Assembly: GCA_007753675.1 (NCBI GenBank)
Contig: CP036432.1
Span: 5,368,394 to 5,432,393, forward strand
Origin: Stieleria magnilauensis
Lineage (GTDB): Bacteria; Planctomycetota; Planctomycetia; Pirellulales; Pirellulaceae
Direction: 5' to 3'
Length of the DNA stretch: 64,000 nucleotides
Shown here in pieces: positions 1-8,871 of the stretch; within the stretch, counting starts at the first letter, position 1, and each line of letters begins with the position of its first letter. The position numbers were made by a program, and so were the translations under genes. The notes under the pieces were generated by a model. The model saw nothing but the letters and a program-made list of their open reading frames with translations. It had not been told where the DNA came from and did not search any database.

Positions 1-862
1 TGCGTTTGATCCGAATGTAAAGTGCCTCGCGATCGCGCGGGTCGGCTCCCACGCGGACCCGCAAGCGGTATCTGCCGCGGATCGGAATCAATTGATCGTT
101 CCAAGGGTGCCGCAAGGCTTCGTCGCTGCGCATCCCCTGATTCATCGTGATGATGCCGTCTTCGGTGAGGATCGTCTCGCGTGAATGCTTGATGTACTCG
201 ATGCCGCCGGTGCTGTCCTCGTATTGCATCCGATTGCGACGTGTCGGAACCGGCGGCGGCCCGGTGATCACCGCCTTGTTTGCGACCATGGCAGCGACGT
301 CAAAATACTTTTCCATCAGCGACGGGTCCAACAACAATGCCTTGCTGACCGTGTCAAACCCGTTCATCGTTCCGTCGGGCGGCAACAAGTCTTGCGGTCC
401 TTCGCCGGGCAGGAATTCGACCGCCAGCAAGTCGCCGACAATGTTGGCGTACTCCCTGCGATTGAGTCGTCGCATCAACTCACGGCCGCCGGTGCTTTTG
501 GAAAGCGTCGCCGCGTGCTTCAATTCGTTTCCGATCCAGTCGACGACTCGTGCAACCAACGCGCCGGGCGGTTGGCGTTCGTCCTGCGGAGGCATTTCTC
601 CCAGGTTCAGGTTGTCCATCACCTCGATCCATTTCGCCGCCGTCTGCGAATCGGTGAAGTCCGGCGTCAGCGTGTCCAGCCGCAACTCGCCCTCTTGAGT
701 GTCTGGGCCGTGGCAATCCACACAGAATGACTGCACCAGCTTCGTCACGGCATCGTCGTCCGTCGCCACGTCAAGTGGTTCGGCAGCCTTCGCGACGCTG
801 CACGAAAGCAGGACAAGGCTGCAAAGCAGGATGGCAAATCGACGGGGCCGAGGTTGGTTCAT
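1..862 (-). CDS. Planctomycete cytochrome c / DUF1587 (PSCyt1-PSD) protein, C-terminus outside window
   Basis: The reading frame is open from an ATG at 862 down to the left window edge, so only about 287 N-terminal residues are present. Residues 1-27 form a hydrophobic signal peptide ending near AKA-AE. A single c-type haem motif, CVDCH, lies at residues 47-51. Around residue 130 the text RRLNRREYANIVGDLLA matches the start of DUF1587, which in planctomycetes follows the PSCyt1 haem domain and precedes DUF1592/1588/1585. These large secreted haem proteins are abundant in Rhodopirellula-like genomes. Their biochemical role is unproven, although a role in oxidative or polysaccharide metabolism is often suggested. 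The next gene upstream (FGE-LRR) ends 16 bp away on the same strand, so the two may be co-transcribed. Confidence 0.85.
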   Translation of the reverse strand, partial: MNQPRPRRFAILLCSLVLLSCSVAKAAEPLDVATDDDAVTKLVQSFCVDCHGPDTQEGELRLDTLTPDFTDSQTAAKWIEVMDNLNLGEMPPQDERQPPGALVARVVDWIGNELKHAATLSKSTGGRELMRRLNRREYANIVGDLLAVEFLPGEGPQDLLPPDGTMNGFDTVSKALLLDPSLMEKYFDVAAMVANKAVITGPPPVPTRRNRMQYEDSTGGIEYIKHSRETILTEDGIITMNQGMRSDEALRHPWNDQLIPIRGRYRLRVRVGADPRDREALYIRIKR

Positions 863-878
863 GGACACTTACGCCACT

Positions 879-3293
879 TTAGTCTAGCGAGACGGTGAAG
901 GGGATGACGTTGGTTTTGGGCATCAGCTCGTCAAGCTCGTTGATCGTCTGTTCGGTGAGTCCGGTGTCATTGCGAGGCAACCACAGTTCTTTCAGCCATG
1001 TGGCGGCCTGCATCTTCATCATGCCGTCGTTGGTCAACGCCGACGGAGGCCGAACGCCACGATGGGCAAGGCGTAACTTTTCAACGCTTTTTGCACTCGC
1101 CAGGTACTCAAACGCCACGTCCTCCAGCCCCGGAGTCCGAAGCGAAAGATCGCGCAAGTCGGGCAATTGGGACAACGGCCCCAACCCCGATCCGGTGACT
1201 TGATCCGACGTGATCGTCAATCGCGTCAATCGATTGATGCGTCCGAGAGACTTGAGCCCTTGATCGGTCAACGCGTTTGACGTCAGGTCCAATTCCCGGA
1301 TCGAAAACGCTTTGGACAACTCGGCGACTCCGGCGTCGGTCAGCCCATCGCGTTCGCCAGAATCCTCGTTGCCCAGACGCACGGATTCCAGACGCGGAAT
1401 CGTCCCCAGGGCTTTGGCGGCGACATCACCGGCCGGGCTGCCCGTCATGTTGACCTCACGCAGTTGCTGCAGTTTCGCCAGCGGCAACATTTTGGAGTCG
1501 GTGATGCCGGGGCAACGTTGCAGACTCAACTGCCGAAGCTCGTCCAGGACTGCGATCCGCTCGATCGACGCGCCGCTAAGCTGTGACTGGCCATCGAGCG
1601 TGAGCGAGCGAAGGTGTGGAAACCCTGTCAAGTTGGCGGCGTGCTCATCCGTCATCGCGCCGGCACTGCGAAACGGTGCGGTACTGGCCAGCGTCGTCAG
1701 CGGACAGCCCTGAAAATGTATCAAGTACGCCCCGGTCGCTTCGTTCTCCCAGGCCAGCAAGGTTTCCAAATTGCGGTTCCGACCCAGCCGGCTGAGCCCC
1801 TCGTCGGTCAACCCACCGGCGGTGCCAAAGCATTGAAACTCCCGAAGCGATGTGAAGCCGGCGAGCGCCGCCAGGTGCTGATCGTTCAATGACGCGTCGC
1901 GGGGAAAACGCAGCACCTGCAACGCCTTCATCCGCGTCAACACGGACAGATCAAGGGTTTCGATTCCCAGACCGCTTTTGAACTCCAGAACCTGCAAGTG
2001 TTTTAAATTCGCGATCGCATCGAGTCCATCCTGAGAGAGTTTGGCGTCGCGGTCCCGCCATCCGATGCGAAGCCGCTGCAGATCGGGCAGCTTCGCCAAG
2101 CTGTGAAATACGGATTCGTCAACGTTTGTCCCTTCAAGCCGAACTTCGATATCCAGCCCCCGCGACGCAAAACGTTTTCCACCGGCCGCTTCGATCGCAG
2201 CGATCGCCGCCTGTTCCGCCTCGTAGGCTTCCCGGGCCGCCGTCGACTGCTGCGGGCCGGCATCACGGACGATGCGAAATCCCACGTAACAAGCCGCGTC
2301 GTCGGCATCCCAAGGAATTCGCGCGGACGATCGACACGACAGATCACCGTTGTACCAGCAGCCTCCGCGCAGGACGTGGAAATCATTGGTGGTCGTTTGC
2401 GGTCGATCTCGATTGACGGGGTCCACCGCAACGCCATTGGGCTGATCAAATTTCGGGCGATCGTAATCTTTGTAAATCGTGTCAAGCCAAAGGTCTTCAC
2501 ACCACTCCCAGACGTTGCCGTGCATGTCGGCAATGCCCCAGGGATTGCGAGCGTAGCTGCCCACCGGCGCCGTAAAGACATAGCCGTCCGTCGGATCCTT
2601 GTCCCAGTCGAGCAACCATTGTCGCTCCGCGGCGTGCTTGCGGTGTTGTTCCAATTCGACGTGACCGAGATTGGCGTGCCGGTGCGAGACCCCTTGGGCG
2701 GAATCCCCGAACGAGAACCAAGTCGATGTGCCGGCGCGGCAGGCGAATTCCCATTCCGCTTCGGTCGGCAATCGATAGCGAACGCCGTCCCGTTGACTGA
2801 GCCACTGACAATACGCCTTGGCGTCGGTCAGACTGACCCCGACGACCGGATGCTCATCAGTCTGCTCGAATCCCGGATCCTCCCAGCTGAACTTTGCGTC
2901 TCGCACAAAATCATGGGACTGATACAGCGGCTTGTCTTCCGGCGTCGGTTGCCATCCGACCATTTCGGCCAGCCCGCGTTGGGCCGTGGTCTGATAGCCG
3001 GTGGCCTCGACGAATCGCCGGAATTGCCCGACCGTGACCTCCGTCTCGGCGATCCAATAGGGCTTGGTCACCCACGTCACATGTGCAGGGCTTTCGGCGT
3101 TTCCGTAGCCTTGCCCGGTCGTCGACAGCGGGAACGCCTGCTGCAACGTGCGTTCGCCACCATCCATGCCTTGAACGAAACGCCCGCCGTCGATCAAGCG
3201 AAACGTCATGCCGTCCGCGCCGGCGGGTTCCTGGCCGACAACCCACGGCGACACAAACCAACAGCAACAAAGCCAAACCAGCAAGACCCGCAT
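879..3293 (-). CDS. Secreted FGE-sulfatase-domain protein with C-terminal leucine-rich repeats
   Basis: The 804-residue product starts with a signal peptide (about residues 1-20, ending VVGQ). Residues ~29-345 form a formylglycine-generating-enzyme-like (SUMF1/FGE-sulfatase) domain: GGRFVQG near the start, YRLPTEAEWEFACRAG in the middle, GNVWEWCED, and GFRIVRD at the end. From ~375 to the C-terminus there are irregular leucine-rich repeats of the L..L.L..C..IT type. In true FGE two cysteines bind copper near the C-terminus; here only the one in LSCRSSAR is obvious and the second position appears to be Ser, so formylglycine-forming activity is doubtful. FGE-LRR fusions are typical of planctomycetes, and the LRR part probably binds a partner outside the cytoplasm. 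It lies just upstream of the PSCyt gene on the same strand. Confidence 0.85.
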   Translation of the reverse strand: MRVLLVWLCCCWFVSPWVVGQEPAGADGMTFRLIDGGRFVQGMDGGERTLQQAFPLSTTGQGYGNAESPAHVTWVTKPYWIAETEVTVGQFRRFVEATGYQTTAQRGLAEMVGWQPTPEDKPLYQSHDFVRDAKFSWEDPGFEQTDEHPVVGVSLTDAKAYCQWLSQRDGVRYRLPTEAEWEFACRAGTSTWFSFGDSAQGVSHRHANLGHVELEQHRKHAAERQWLLDWDKDPTDGYVFTAPVGSYARNPWGIADMHGNVWEWCEDLWLDTIYKDYDRPKFDQPNGVAVDPVNRDRPQTTTNDFHVLRGGCWYNGDLSCRSSARIPWDADDAACYVGFRIVRDAGPQQSTAAREAYEAEQAAIAAIEAAGGKRFASRGLDIEVRLEGTNVDESVFHSLAKLPDLQRLRIGWRDRDAKLSQDGLDAIANLKHLQVLEFKSGLGIETLDLSVLTRMKALQVLRFPRDASLNDQHLAALAGFTSLREFQCFGTAGGLTDEGLSRLGRNRNLETLLAWENEATGAYLIHFQGCPLTTLASTAPFRSAGAMTDEHAANLTGFPHLRSLTLDGQSQLSGASIERIAVLDELRQLSLQRCPGITDSKMLPLAKLQQLREVNMTGSPAGDVAAKALGTIPRLESVRLGNEDSGERDGLTDAGVAELSKAFSIRELDLTSNALTDQGLKSLGRINRLTRLTITSDQVTGSGLGPLSQLPDLRDLSLRTPGLEDVAFEYLASAKSVEKLRLAHRGVRPPSALTNDGMMKMQAATWLKELWLPRNDTGLTEQTINELDELMPKTNVIPFTVSLD

Positions 3294-3399
3294 GGATCGA
3301 ACTCAAGGTGGGGAAGTGAAACAATAAACAGCCAGATCCATCGTCAAGCGTGAAACCACCGTCGTCGGTACGCATCGGCGCCCCGACGTCGCAGCGGTT

Positions 3400-4380
3400 T
3401 CATCGAGACGCCTTCTCTGCAGCGTTCTCTGCAGCGTTCTCTGCAGTGCGACCGACGACCGCTTGGTGAGCCACACGACGCAGGAACACGGCGTCGTCTT
3501 CCGACACACCCTTCGGCCGATACGACGTTTCGGACGCATCGTTTCCGGTCAGCACCTCGTACCAAACCAAACCGGCCAAGAAACACCCCTTGGTATTGCC
3601 GTGCTTGAAATCCAGTCGAAGCTCCTGCTTGTCGCCGCTGGTCCGCCAATGCCAACCGGTGACCAAGGAATGCGTCTGTTTCGGCAAATTCGGATACACC
3701 GGGTGGTCATAATTGTAATCAGGATCGCGCACCAAGACGTCGCGGCCCGCAGTGTTTCTCGCTAATTGGAACGCGGCACCGACGGGAAGGATTCGGCTGT
3801 CGAACTGGTCGGCGACATCGTCATAGGTCGACGCCAAACGTTCGTACATTTGCTGCTGCGTCAATCCGTCGGATTTCAGCAACGGCGAATCGGGGCGATA
3901 CGCCCACGTCTGGTGGATCAAAATCTCTGCCTTGGGCGCGTGCTCCCTGACGACCGCCACCAATTGTTCGATGTAGGGATGGTACGTCTCGGGCTTGTAG
4001 CTGAGCGCGCTCATCTGCTGCAGTGTCACGAAATCCCACTGATCGGCTGCCAGGTAGTCTTGCAAGCTGTATCGTTTCCCGCCTTCGCCCCTGTAAGGCT
4101 TCTCGCTCGGATCCGTTGCCGATTTGGCTGCCAGATCCGCATGTTTCTGCAACGTGCAGCCGCCGATGTTTGCCGTTCCGATCACGATCCGGCACCTGCT
4201 GTCCGCTTCGGCGATCGCTTCGAGATACCGGCAAGCGTTCTGAGCAAAACTGTTTCCGATCGTTAGCACGCGGACAGTCCGAACGTCCGCTTCCTGGGCA
4301 CTGGCGCGGGTGCCAACGTCGAACACTCCGTGGGCGATGCAACACACCACGACGAAACACACTTTAAAACCTTTCATCAT
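3400..4380 (-). CDS. Secreted SGNH-hydrolase-like protein (DUF4886 type)
   Basis: After an N-terminal hydrophobic signal ending near RASAQ, the protein has VRVLTIGNSFAQNA, the block I GNS motif of the SGNH/GDSL-like DUF4886 family. WDFVTLQQMSAL and ILIHQTWAYRPDSP follow and also match that family. These are probable esterases or carbohydrate-active hydrolases. I chose the ATG at 4380, with AGGAG 11 bases upstream; an ATG at 4404 is possible. The extreme C-terminus is a run of AEN-AAEN-AAEK encoded by three direct copies of a 12-base CAGCGTTCTCTG-like unit at about 3415-3450, probably a slippage product. No operon partner is obvious. Confidence 0.75.
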   Translation of the reverse strand: MMKGFKVCFVVVCCIAHGVFDVGTRASAQEADVRTVRVLTIGNSFAQNACRYLEAIAEADSRCRIVIGTANIGGCTLQKHADLAAKSATDPSEKPYRGEGGKRYSLQDYLAADQWDFVTLQQMSALSYKPETYHPYIEQLVAVVREHAPKAEILIHQTWAYRPDSPLLKSDGLTQQQMYERLASTYDDVADQFDSRILPVGAAFQLARNTAGRDVLVRDPDYNYDHPVYPNLPKQTHSLVTGWHWRTSGDKQELRLDFKHGNTKGCFLAGLVWYEVLTGNDASETSYRPKGVSEDDAVFLRRVAHQAVVGRTAENAAENAAEKASR

Positions 4381-4570
4381 CCGATTCGGAGCTCCTGCAA
4401 CCAACTGAGATTTCCTGACGTGAATCTTTTCGATGCGAAACGTTTTCGATTGTCTGAACGATCAGATAATCGCCGCTGCGATCGGCGAACGGTTCTGCAC
4501 GGCATCCGACGCAGTGTAACACGGCTGGCGGGCGTTTGGCCGCGGATCGGAGCCGGAAACGAGCGAGGAC

Positions 4571-4798
4571 AACGCTGTGAAGCGTATTTTTAGCGGTAGG
4601 GCGCGAGCCCTCCGGTATTTCGACAAGGTATTGACCAGCGCAGGGCCCGTAGGCTTGCGCCAAACGGCTGATCATCAATTGACATCAGGCGGTTCGCGCC
4701 AGCGCGAGCGGCGCCCATCAATGTCGATTTGGCGGTATTGGGCTTGCGCCCTGCCGCGAACACCTCGTAAACGCTTGAAATAAATGCTTCACCGCGTT
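4571..4798. repeat. Palindromic MITE-like element, long copy (family A)
   Basis: The 228-bp stretch begins with AACGCTGTGAAGC and ends with the inverted sequence (TAAATGCTTCACCGCGTT). Inside the left end is TAGCGGTAGGGCGCGAGCCC; near the right end is GGGCTTGCGCCCTGCCG, then a CACCTCGT tract. The same ends, interior and order occur at 19060-19188, and a shortened version at 10991-11077. It contains no credible gene. Confidence 0.75.
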
Positions 4799-4899
4799 CG
4801 ATCGCGAGGGTGTTTTCCCTTGGACGGACAAGGCGTTCGGCTTACCATGGCAGACGCCTTGGCCAACCCACTCGACGTGAAAACAACAGAGACTCCGTA

Positions 4900-5625
4900 A
4901 TGAAGACACCATCGATCGCCGCTTGCATGCTCCTGCTATCAGCTTGCTTGGCCGTACCGAACCTGCTCGCCGACGATCGGGGCACCCTGATCTTTGCCGA
5001 CGACTTTGAGCGCAACGAGTCCCAAGAAGCGAAAGACGAAGTCGGCAACGGCTGGGGGACCAACAGCGAGCGACGCGCCGGCGGAAACAAGCAAGTCGAT
5101 CTCCGAGACGGCGCGATGTACATCTACCTGCACAAGGATGCCGACCACGGCGTCTCCGTCACCCATCCGGCCGAATTCCGCAACGGTTCGGTCGAAGTGA
5201 AGTTTATGTTGGAGCACGAAAAAGACACCCTCGGCCTAAACTTTGCCGACTTGCAGTGCAAAGAGGTCTGGGCGGGGCATCTGTTCAAAGTGGTCATCGG
5301 CATCAAACAAACCGAGCTGGCTGATTTGAAGACCGGTGTCATGGACCTGAAAACGCGTGAGGCCCGCCAAGCCGACACGCTCACCGCTGCCCAGAAAGCC
5401 GAGCTGAAGACAAAATCAAAAAAGTTCGTCCACCCGCTGGAAACAGGAACCTGGTACACCGCCGTCGCGACCATCAACGGCGACACCTTGAGCGTGTCGA
5501 TCGATGGCAAGGAAGTCGGCTCGTTCTCCTCACCAGGCATCGCCCACCCCACCAAGCGAATGCTGCGACTGGCCGTCCACCGAAACGTCGTCGTGGACGA
5601 TCTGAAGATTTATGCGCGCCATTGA
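4900..5625 (+). CDS. Secreted LamG/concanavalin-like domain protein
   Basis: The 241-residue product starts at ATG 4900 with a typical signal peptide (MKTPSIAACMLLLSACLAVP, cleavage near LLADD). The mature part begins TLIFADDFERNE, the pattern that opens many planctomycete beta-sandwich proteins of the DUF1080/LamG type. It includes GSVEVKFMLEH and ends in VVVDDLKIYARH, where the closing DDLKI strand is typical of these folds. They bind or hydrolyse polysaccharides outside the cytoplasm; no catalytic residues can be assigned here. A frame extending upstream to 4810 lacks a signal peptide and is less likely. The MscS-type gene follows 82 bp downstream on the same strand. Confidence 0.75.
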   Translation: MKTPSIAACMLLLSACLAVPNLLADDRGTLIFADDFERNESQEAKDEVGNGWGTNSERRAGGNKQVDLRDGAMYIYLHKDADHGVSVTHPAEFRNGSVEVKFMLEHEKDTLGLNFADLQCKEVWAGHLFKVVIGIKQTELADLKTGVMDLKTREARQADTLTAAQKAELKTKSKKFVHPLETGTWYTAVATINGDTLSVSIDGKEVGSFSSPGIAHPTKRMLRLAVHRNVVVDDLKIYARH

Positions 5626-5707
5626 CGTGAAACATGAATCTTGACTCGCGATCGGCTCGGCCCGTATCTACAGACTTGGCAAACTTCGCAATCCCCTTGG
5701 ATTCACA

Positions 5708-8560
5708 ATGTCCGGTCTGTGTCTCCCCCGTCGTCCGCTTTACTGTTCCACGTGCCTGGTCGCGTTGACAATCTGGGCGACGTGCGCCGCAGCCCAAAAC
5801 AACGCCCGGTGGCCGCCGTCACCCCGGCCATTGCTGCAGGTCCCGGTTAATGCTGGCAAAACGAGTTCCGGCAGCATGGCGACCGAGAAGGGGTCCGCCG
5901 AAGATCACCAAGGCGAAGGTTTTTCGCCCGAAGTCGCCTTGCAAATCGCACAGTGGAATCGCGACCTGTCCGAGCGCTCCACACCGGTCCTGGCCAAGAT
6001 TGCCAGCCAAAATGCCGACCTTGCCGAGCAGCTTTCTAAGCTCGGATTTTCGGTTCGCACTCTGCAGCAGCGACTCGACGCGGCCGAGCAAAAACTCGAG
6101 GACATCCAATCCGACTACCAATCCGTCAGCGGAAAATTGGCCGAGTATGGATTGACGCCCACCATCGGGCTGTTGCTGCGACACCGCAAGGAACAGTTGG
6201 ATTCCTGGCAAACGCAAGACAACGAGAACCACTTCGCGCGAGCCGAACTGCAGCGTACCCAGCAGGAAGCCTTGGAGCTGGAATTGATCCTCGGCGGCGA
6301 AGGACAATTACAACAGCAAGCCGATCAGATGCTGGCTGAAACCAGCGATGCCAGCGGCCAGTCGCCGACACCGCTGTTGCGGCAGCAAGTGCTCGACTTG
6401 TTGACCCATCGATCGCAATTGGTCGACCAGCTGAAGCAATCGTATCGCAAGTATCATCGCAACCTGGATCGGCTTGATTCGACCGCGTCGGCCACCAGTG
6501 CCACGACCGCAGAGTTTCGCAAGCTGATCAATCGCCACGCGACATGGATTCGCAGCGGCGATCCGATCGGGATTCAAGACTTCGCCGACGCCAAGGCCGG
6601 GATTGCCGCGTTGCTCGAATTTCGCCATACCCGACAACTGGGACGCGACCTAAAACGCAAACTTTCCGACGACCAGATTTCGGGAATCCTGTTGTCGGCG
6701 TTCATCGGGCTGATGTTTGCCCTACGGTGGCGGCTAAAAAGCTGGTTGGTGGCGATCGGTCTGAAATCCAAACTGCGAACGGCCGGAAAGACCCGCGTGG
6801 TCGCAGCCGGCGCATTGACACTCGGCGTCGCCGTGGTGGTACCGCTGCAAGGATACGCGACCGCCTGGTGGCTGAATCAGGGAATCGTTTCTGAATTGAT
6901 CATCCAGGTCGCCAGTGGTTTGTTTGCCGCCAGCCTGATCGGGCTGTTGGTCGAACTGCCGCGTCAGTTGCTACGGCCGTTCGGTCTGGTCGACAAACAC
7001 CTGTCGAAAACGTTTTCCACCCGCGCCGAAGCGTTCAAGGATTGGTCGATCGCGGGGTTGATGTTGGTCCCCGGTACCTTTGCAATCACGATGCTTGTAC
7101 AAATCGACCATGGCATCTGGCGTGATTCACTGGGGCGATTCGGCTTTCTGACGATGATGCTGGTCGTGGCCGGTTTGGCGCACTTCGCGTTGCGACCCGG
7201 AAAAGGGTTCCTTTGTCCGGCGATCGAAGCTTTTGGAGGCCGATTGGCGACCGGTTTCGGACACCTCTGGTACGCGCTCGCCTTGGGGTTTCCGATCCTA
7301 ATGGGAATCCTGTCCTCGCTCGGCTACGGCTACACCGCCAGCGAGTTGATCAAGCGTGCGACGTGGTCGGCGATCTTGGTAATGACCGCGGCCGTGGTCT
7401 GGAAGATCGGCCAACTCGGGTTCCAACAGATTTGGCGCAACCTGACTCAACCCAAAGTCGAACCCAGGTACGACGAGTACGGATTGATCGAAGAGCCCGA
7501 AGTCGCGGAGGAGGTCAATGAAACACACGTCGTGTTGAAGCACCAAATCGGTTTCTTGGGTCAATGTGTCGCCGGCGTTGCGTTGGTCTCGTGCTTCGTC
7601 GCCTTGTGGGTGGACGTGATTCCGAACATGAGTCTGGCGAATCCCGTTTTGTGGACCGTCCAAGATACCGTGACCCATTACGCCGATGACGGCCAGGGTC
7701 AAACGGTGGCAAGCTCCGTGCTGCAAGCCACTCCCGTCACGCTGTTGAACGTGGTTTGGGCCGCCGCGATCTTATTTGTCGCGATTCACATTTCGCGTTT
7801 GTTGCCGAATTTGTTCGACGCCCTGGTGCTACAACGCGTGGACTATGACGAAGGCATGGAGCATCTGATTTTGGTGCTAGGACGGTGCATCCTGTTCGCG
7901 ATCGGCTGCTTCGTCGCCTGCCGATTGATCGGCATCCGCTGGATGACGATCCAATGGTTGATGGTCGGGATCACGATCGGCATCGGTTTCGGGTTGCAAG
8001 ACATCGTGCGAAATATCTTGGGCGGCTTGGTCGTTCTGTTCGCGCGACCGGTCAACGTGGGTGATCGTGTTACGGTCGGACGACTGACCGGACGGATCGC
8101 CAGCCAAACCCTGCGCACCACCATCCTCGCCGACGATGAAGGCCGCGAGTTGCAGATCCCCAACCGAAAATTCCTCAGCGACGAAGTCACCAATTGGCGT
8201 GGTGCCGGGAAATTGACCACAGTCGCGATCGAAGTCACCGTGCGACGCGAAGAACGCCCGATCGACATCGGACGCATGATCGGCGAATGGGCATCCGCTG
8301 AACGAGAGGTGTTGCAGTCTCCCGGTCCCCAAGTCACGTTGGTCTGCATCGCCAAGAAAACGCAACGTTATGAGTTGCACGTTTGGACGGAAGCCCAGCA
8401 CGACGCCAAGCAAGTGCAACGGGCATTGCTGGAAACGGTCCGCAGCAACCTCCGCGAACGCAACCTGCTGGCAAAAACGCAGCCGACCCAACCGGCCATC
8501 CGCCACGCCGACCCCGATTCCCAAATCGATGCGACGCGTCCCAAACGTCGCTCCGCGTGA
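5708..8560 (+). CDS. Large MscS/MscK-type mechanosensitive channel
   Basis: The 950-residue protein has an N-terminal signal-like segment, a long periplasmic helical region (~residues 70-320, rich in Gln/Leu heptads such as LEDIQSDYQSVSGKLAEY), about ten hydrophobic segments between ~330 and ~770, and a C-terminal MscS core. The pore-lining helix region reads GITIGIGFGLQDIVRNILGG and is followed by the beta domain (RPVNVGDRVTVGRLTGRI, then LQIPNRKFLSDEVTNW). This order is that of MscK/YbdG-class channels with extra N-terminal domains. Such channels open on membrane tension to release solutes during osmotic downshock. The C-terminal ~70 residues are charged and probably cytoplasmic. Confidence 0.9.
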   Translation: MSGLCLPRRPLYCSTCLVALTIWATCAAAQNNARWPPSPRPLLQVPVNAGKTSSGSMATEKGSAEDHQGEGFSPEVALQIAQWNRDLSERSTPVLAKIASQNADLAEQLSKLGFSVRTLQQRLDAAEQKLEDIQSDYQSVSGKLAEYGLTPTIGLLLRHRKEQLDSWQTQDNENHFARAELQRTQQEALELELILGGEGQLQQQADQMLAETSDASGQSPTPLLRQQVLDLLTHRSQLVDQLKQSYRKYHRNLDRLDSTASATSATTAEFRKLINRHATWIRSGDPIGIQDFADAKAGIAALLEFRHTRQLGRDLKRKLSDDQISGILLSAFIGLMFALRWRLKSWLVAIGLKSKLRTAGKTRVVAAGALTLGVAVVVPLQGYATAWWLNQGIVSELIIQVASGLFAASLIGLLVELPRQLLRPFGLVDKHLSKTFSTRAEAFKDWSIAGLMLVPGTFAITMLVQIDHGIWRDSLGRFGFLTMMLVVAGLAHFALRPGKGFLCPAIEAFGGRLATGFGHLWYALALGFPILMGILSSLGYGYTASELIKRATWSAILVMTAAVVWKIGQLGFQQIWRNLTQPKVEPRYDEYGLIEEPEVAEEVNETHVVLKHQIGFLGQCVAGVALVSCFVALWVDVIPNMSLANPVLWTVQDTVTHYADDGQGQTVASSVLQATPVTLLNVVWAAAILFVAIHISRLLPNLFDALVLQRVDYDEGMEHLILVLGRCILFAIGCFVACRLIGIRWMTIQWLMVGITIGIGFGLQDIVRNILGGLVVLFARPVNVGDRVTVGRLTGRIASQTLRTTILADDEGRELQIPNRKFLSDEVTNWRGAGKLTTVAIEVTVRREERPIDIGRMIGEWASAEREVLQSPGPQVTLVCIAKKTQRYELHVWTEAQHDAKQVQRALLETVRSNLRERNLLAKTQPTQPAIRHADPDSQIDATRPKRRSA

Positions 8561-8871
8561 CCGCCGTCTTTTCCCATCGACGAACGGTCTGCCGTCTCAG
8601 AACGCTAGCCCCGCATCATCTGGTAACACAGTGCCGCTAAGATCGCTCGCAGGTTGGCAGGGTAATGGCTGGTTGCAACCATCACTTCGCAAAACAAGAA
8701 CTTGCCAGGCGTGACGATGTGGCCGATGACTTCGCCGTCGAAATTTCGTTTTTTGAATACCGGTCAGCCAATGCTGCGCGATAGTGATCGATGATCGGCG
8801 TCTTAGACAGGCAACCGCACCCCGGCTGAATCAAACCCGTCAAACCGCTGACGCATCGCCTTTTCTGAGAC
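8561..8871. other. Intergenic region, no supported gene
   Basis: About 310 bp lie between the channel gene and the convergent kinase gene. No frame has a plausible start, ribosome binding site and family match. One minus-strand stretch near 8640-8740 reads like coding sequence (GEVIGHIVTPGKFLFCEVMV) but has no start, so a decayed gene fragment is possible. Confidence 0.4.

Noticed and set aside
2103-3353. Long plus-strand frame (about 416 codons)
   Set aside because: Antisense to the FGE-LRR gene, which has clear domains; the plus frame has no recognisable protein.
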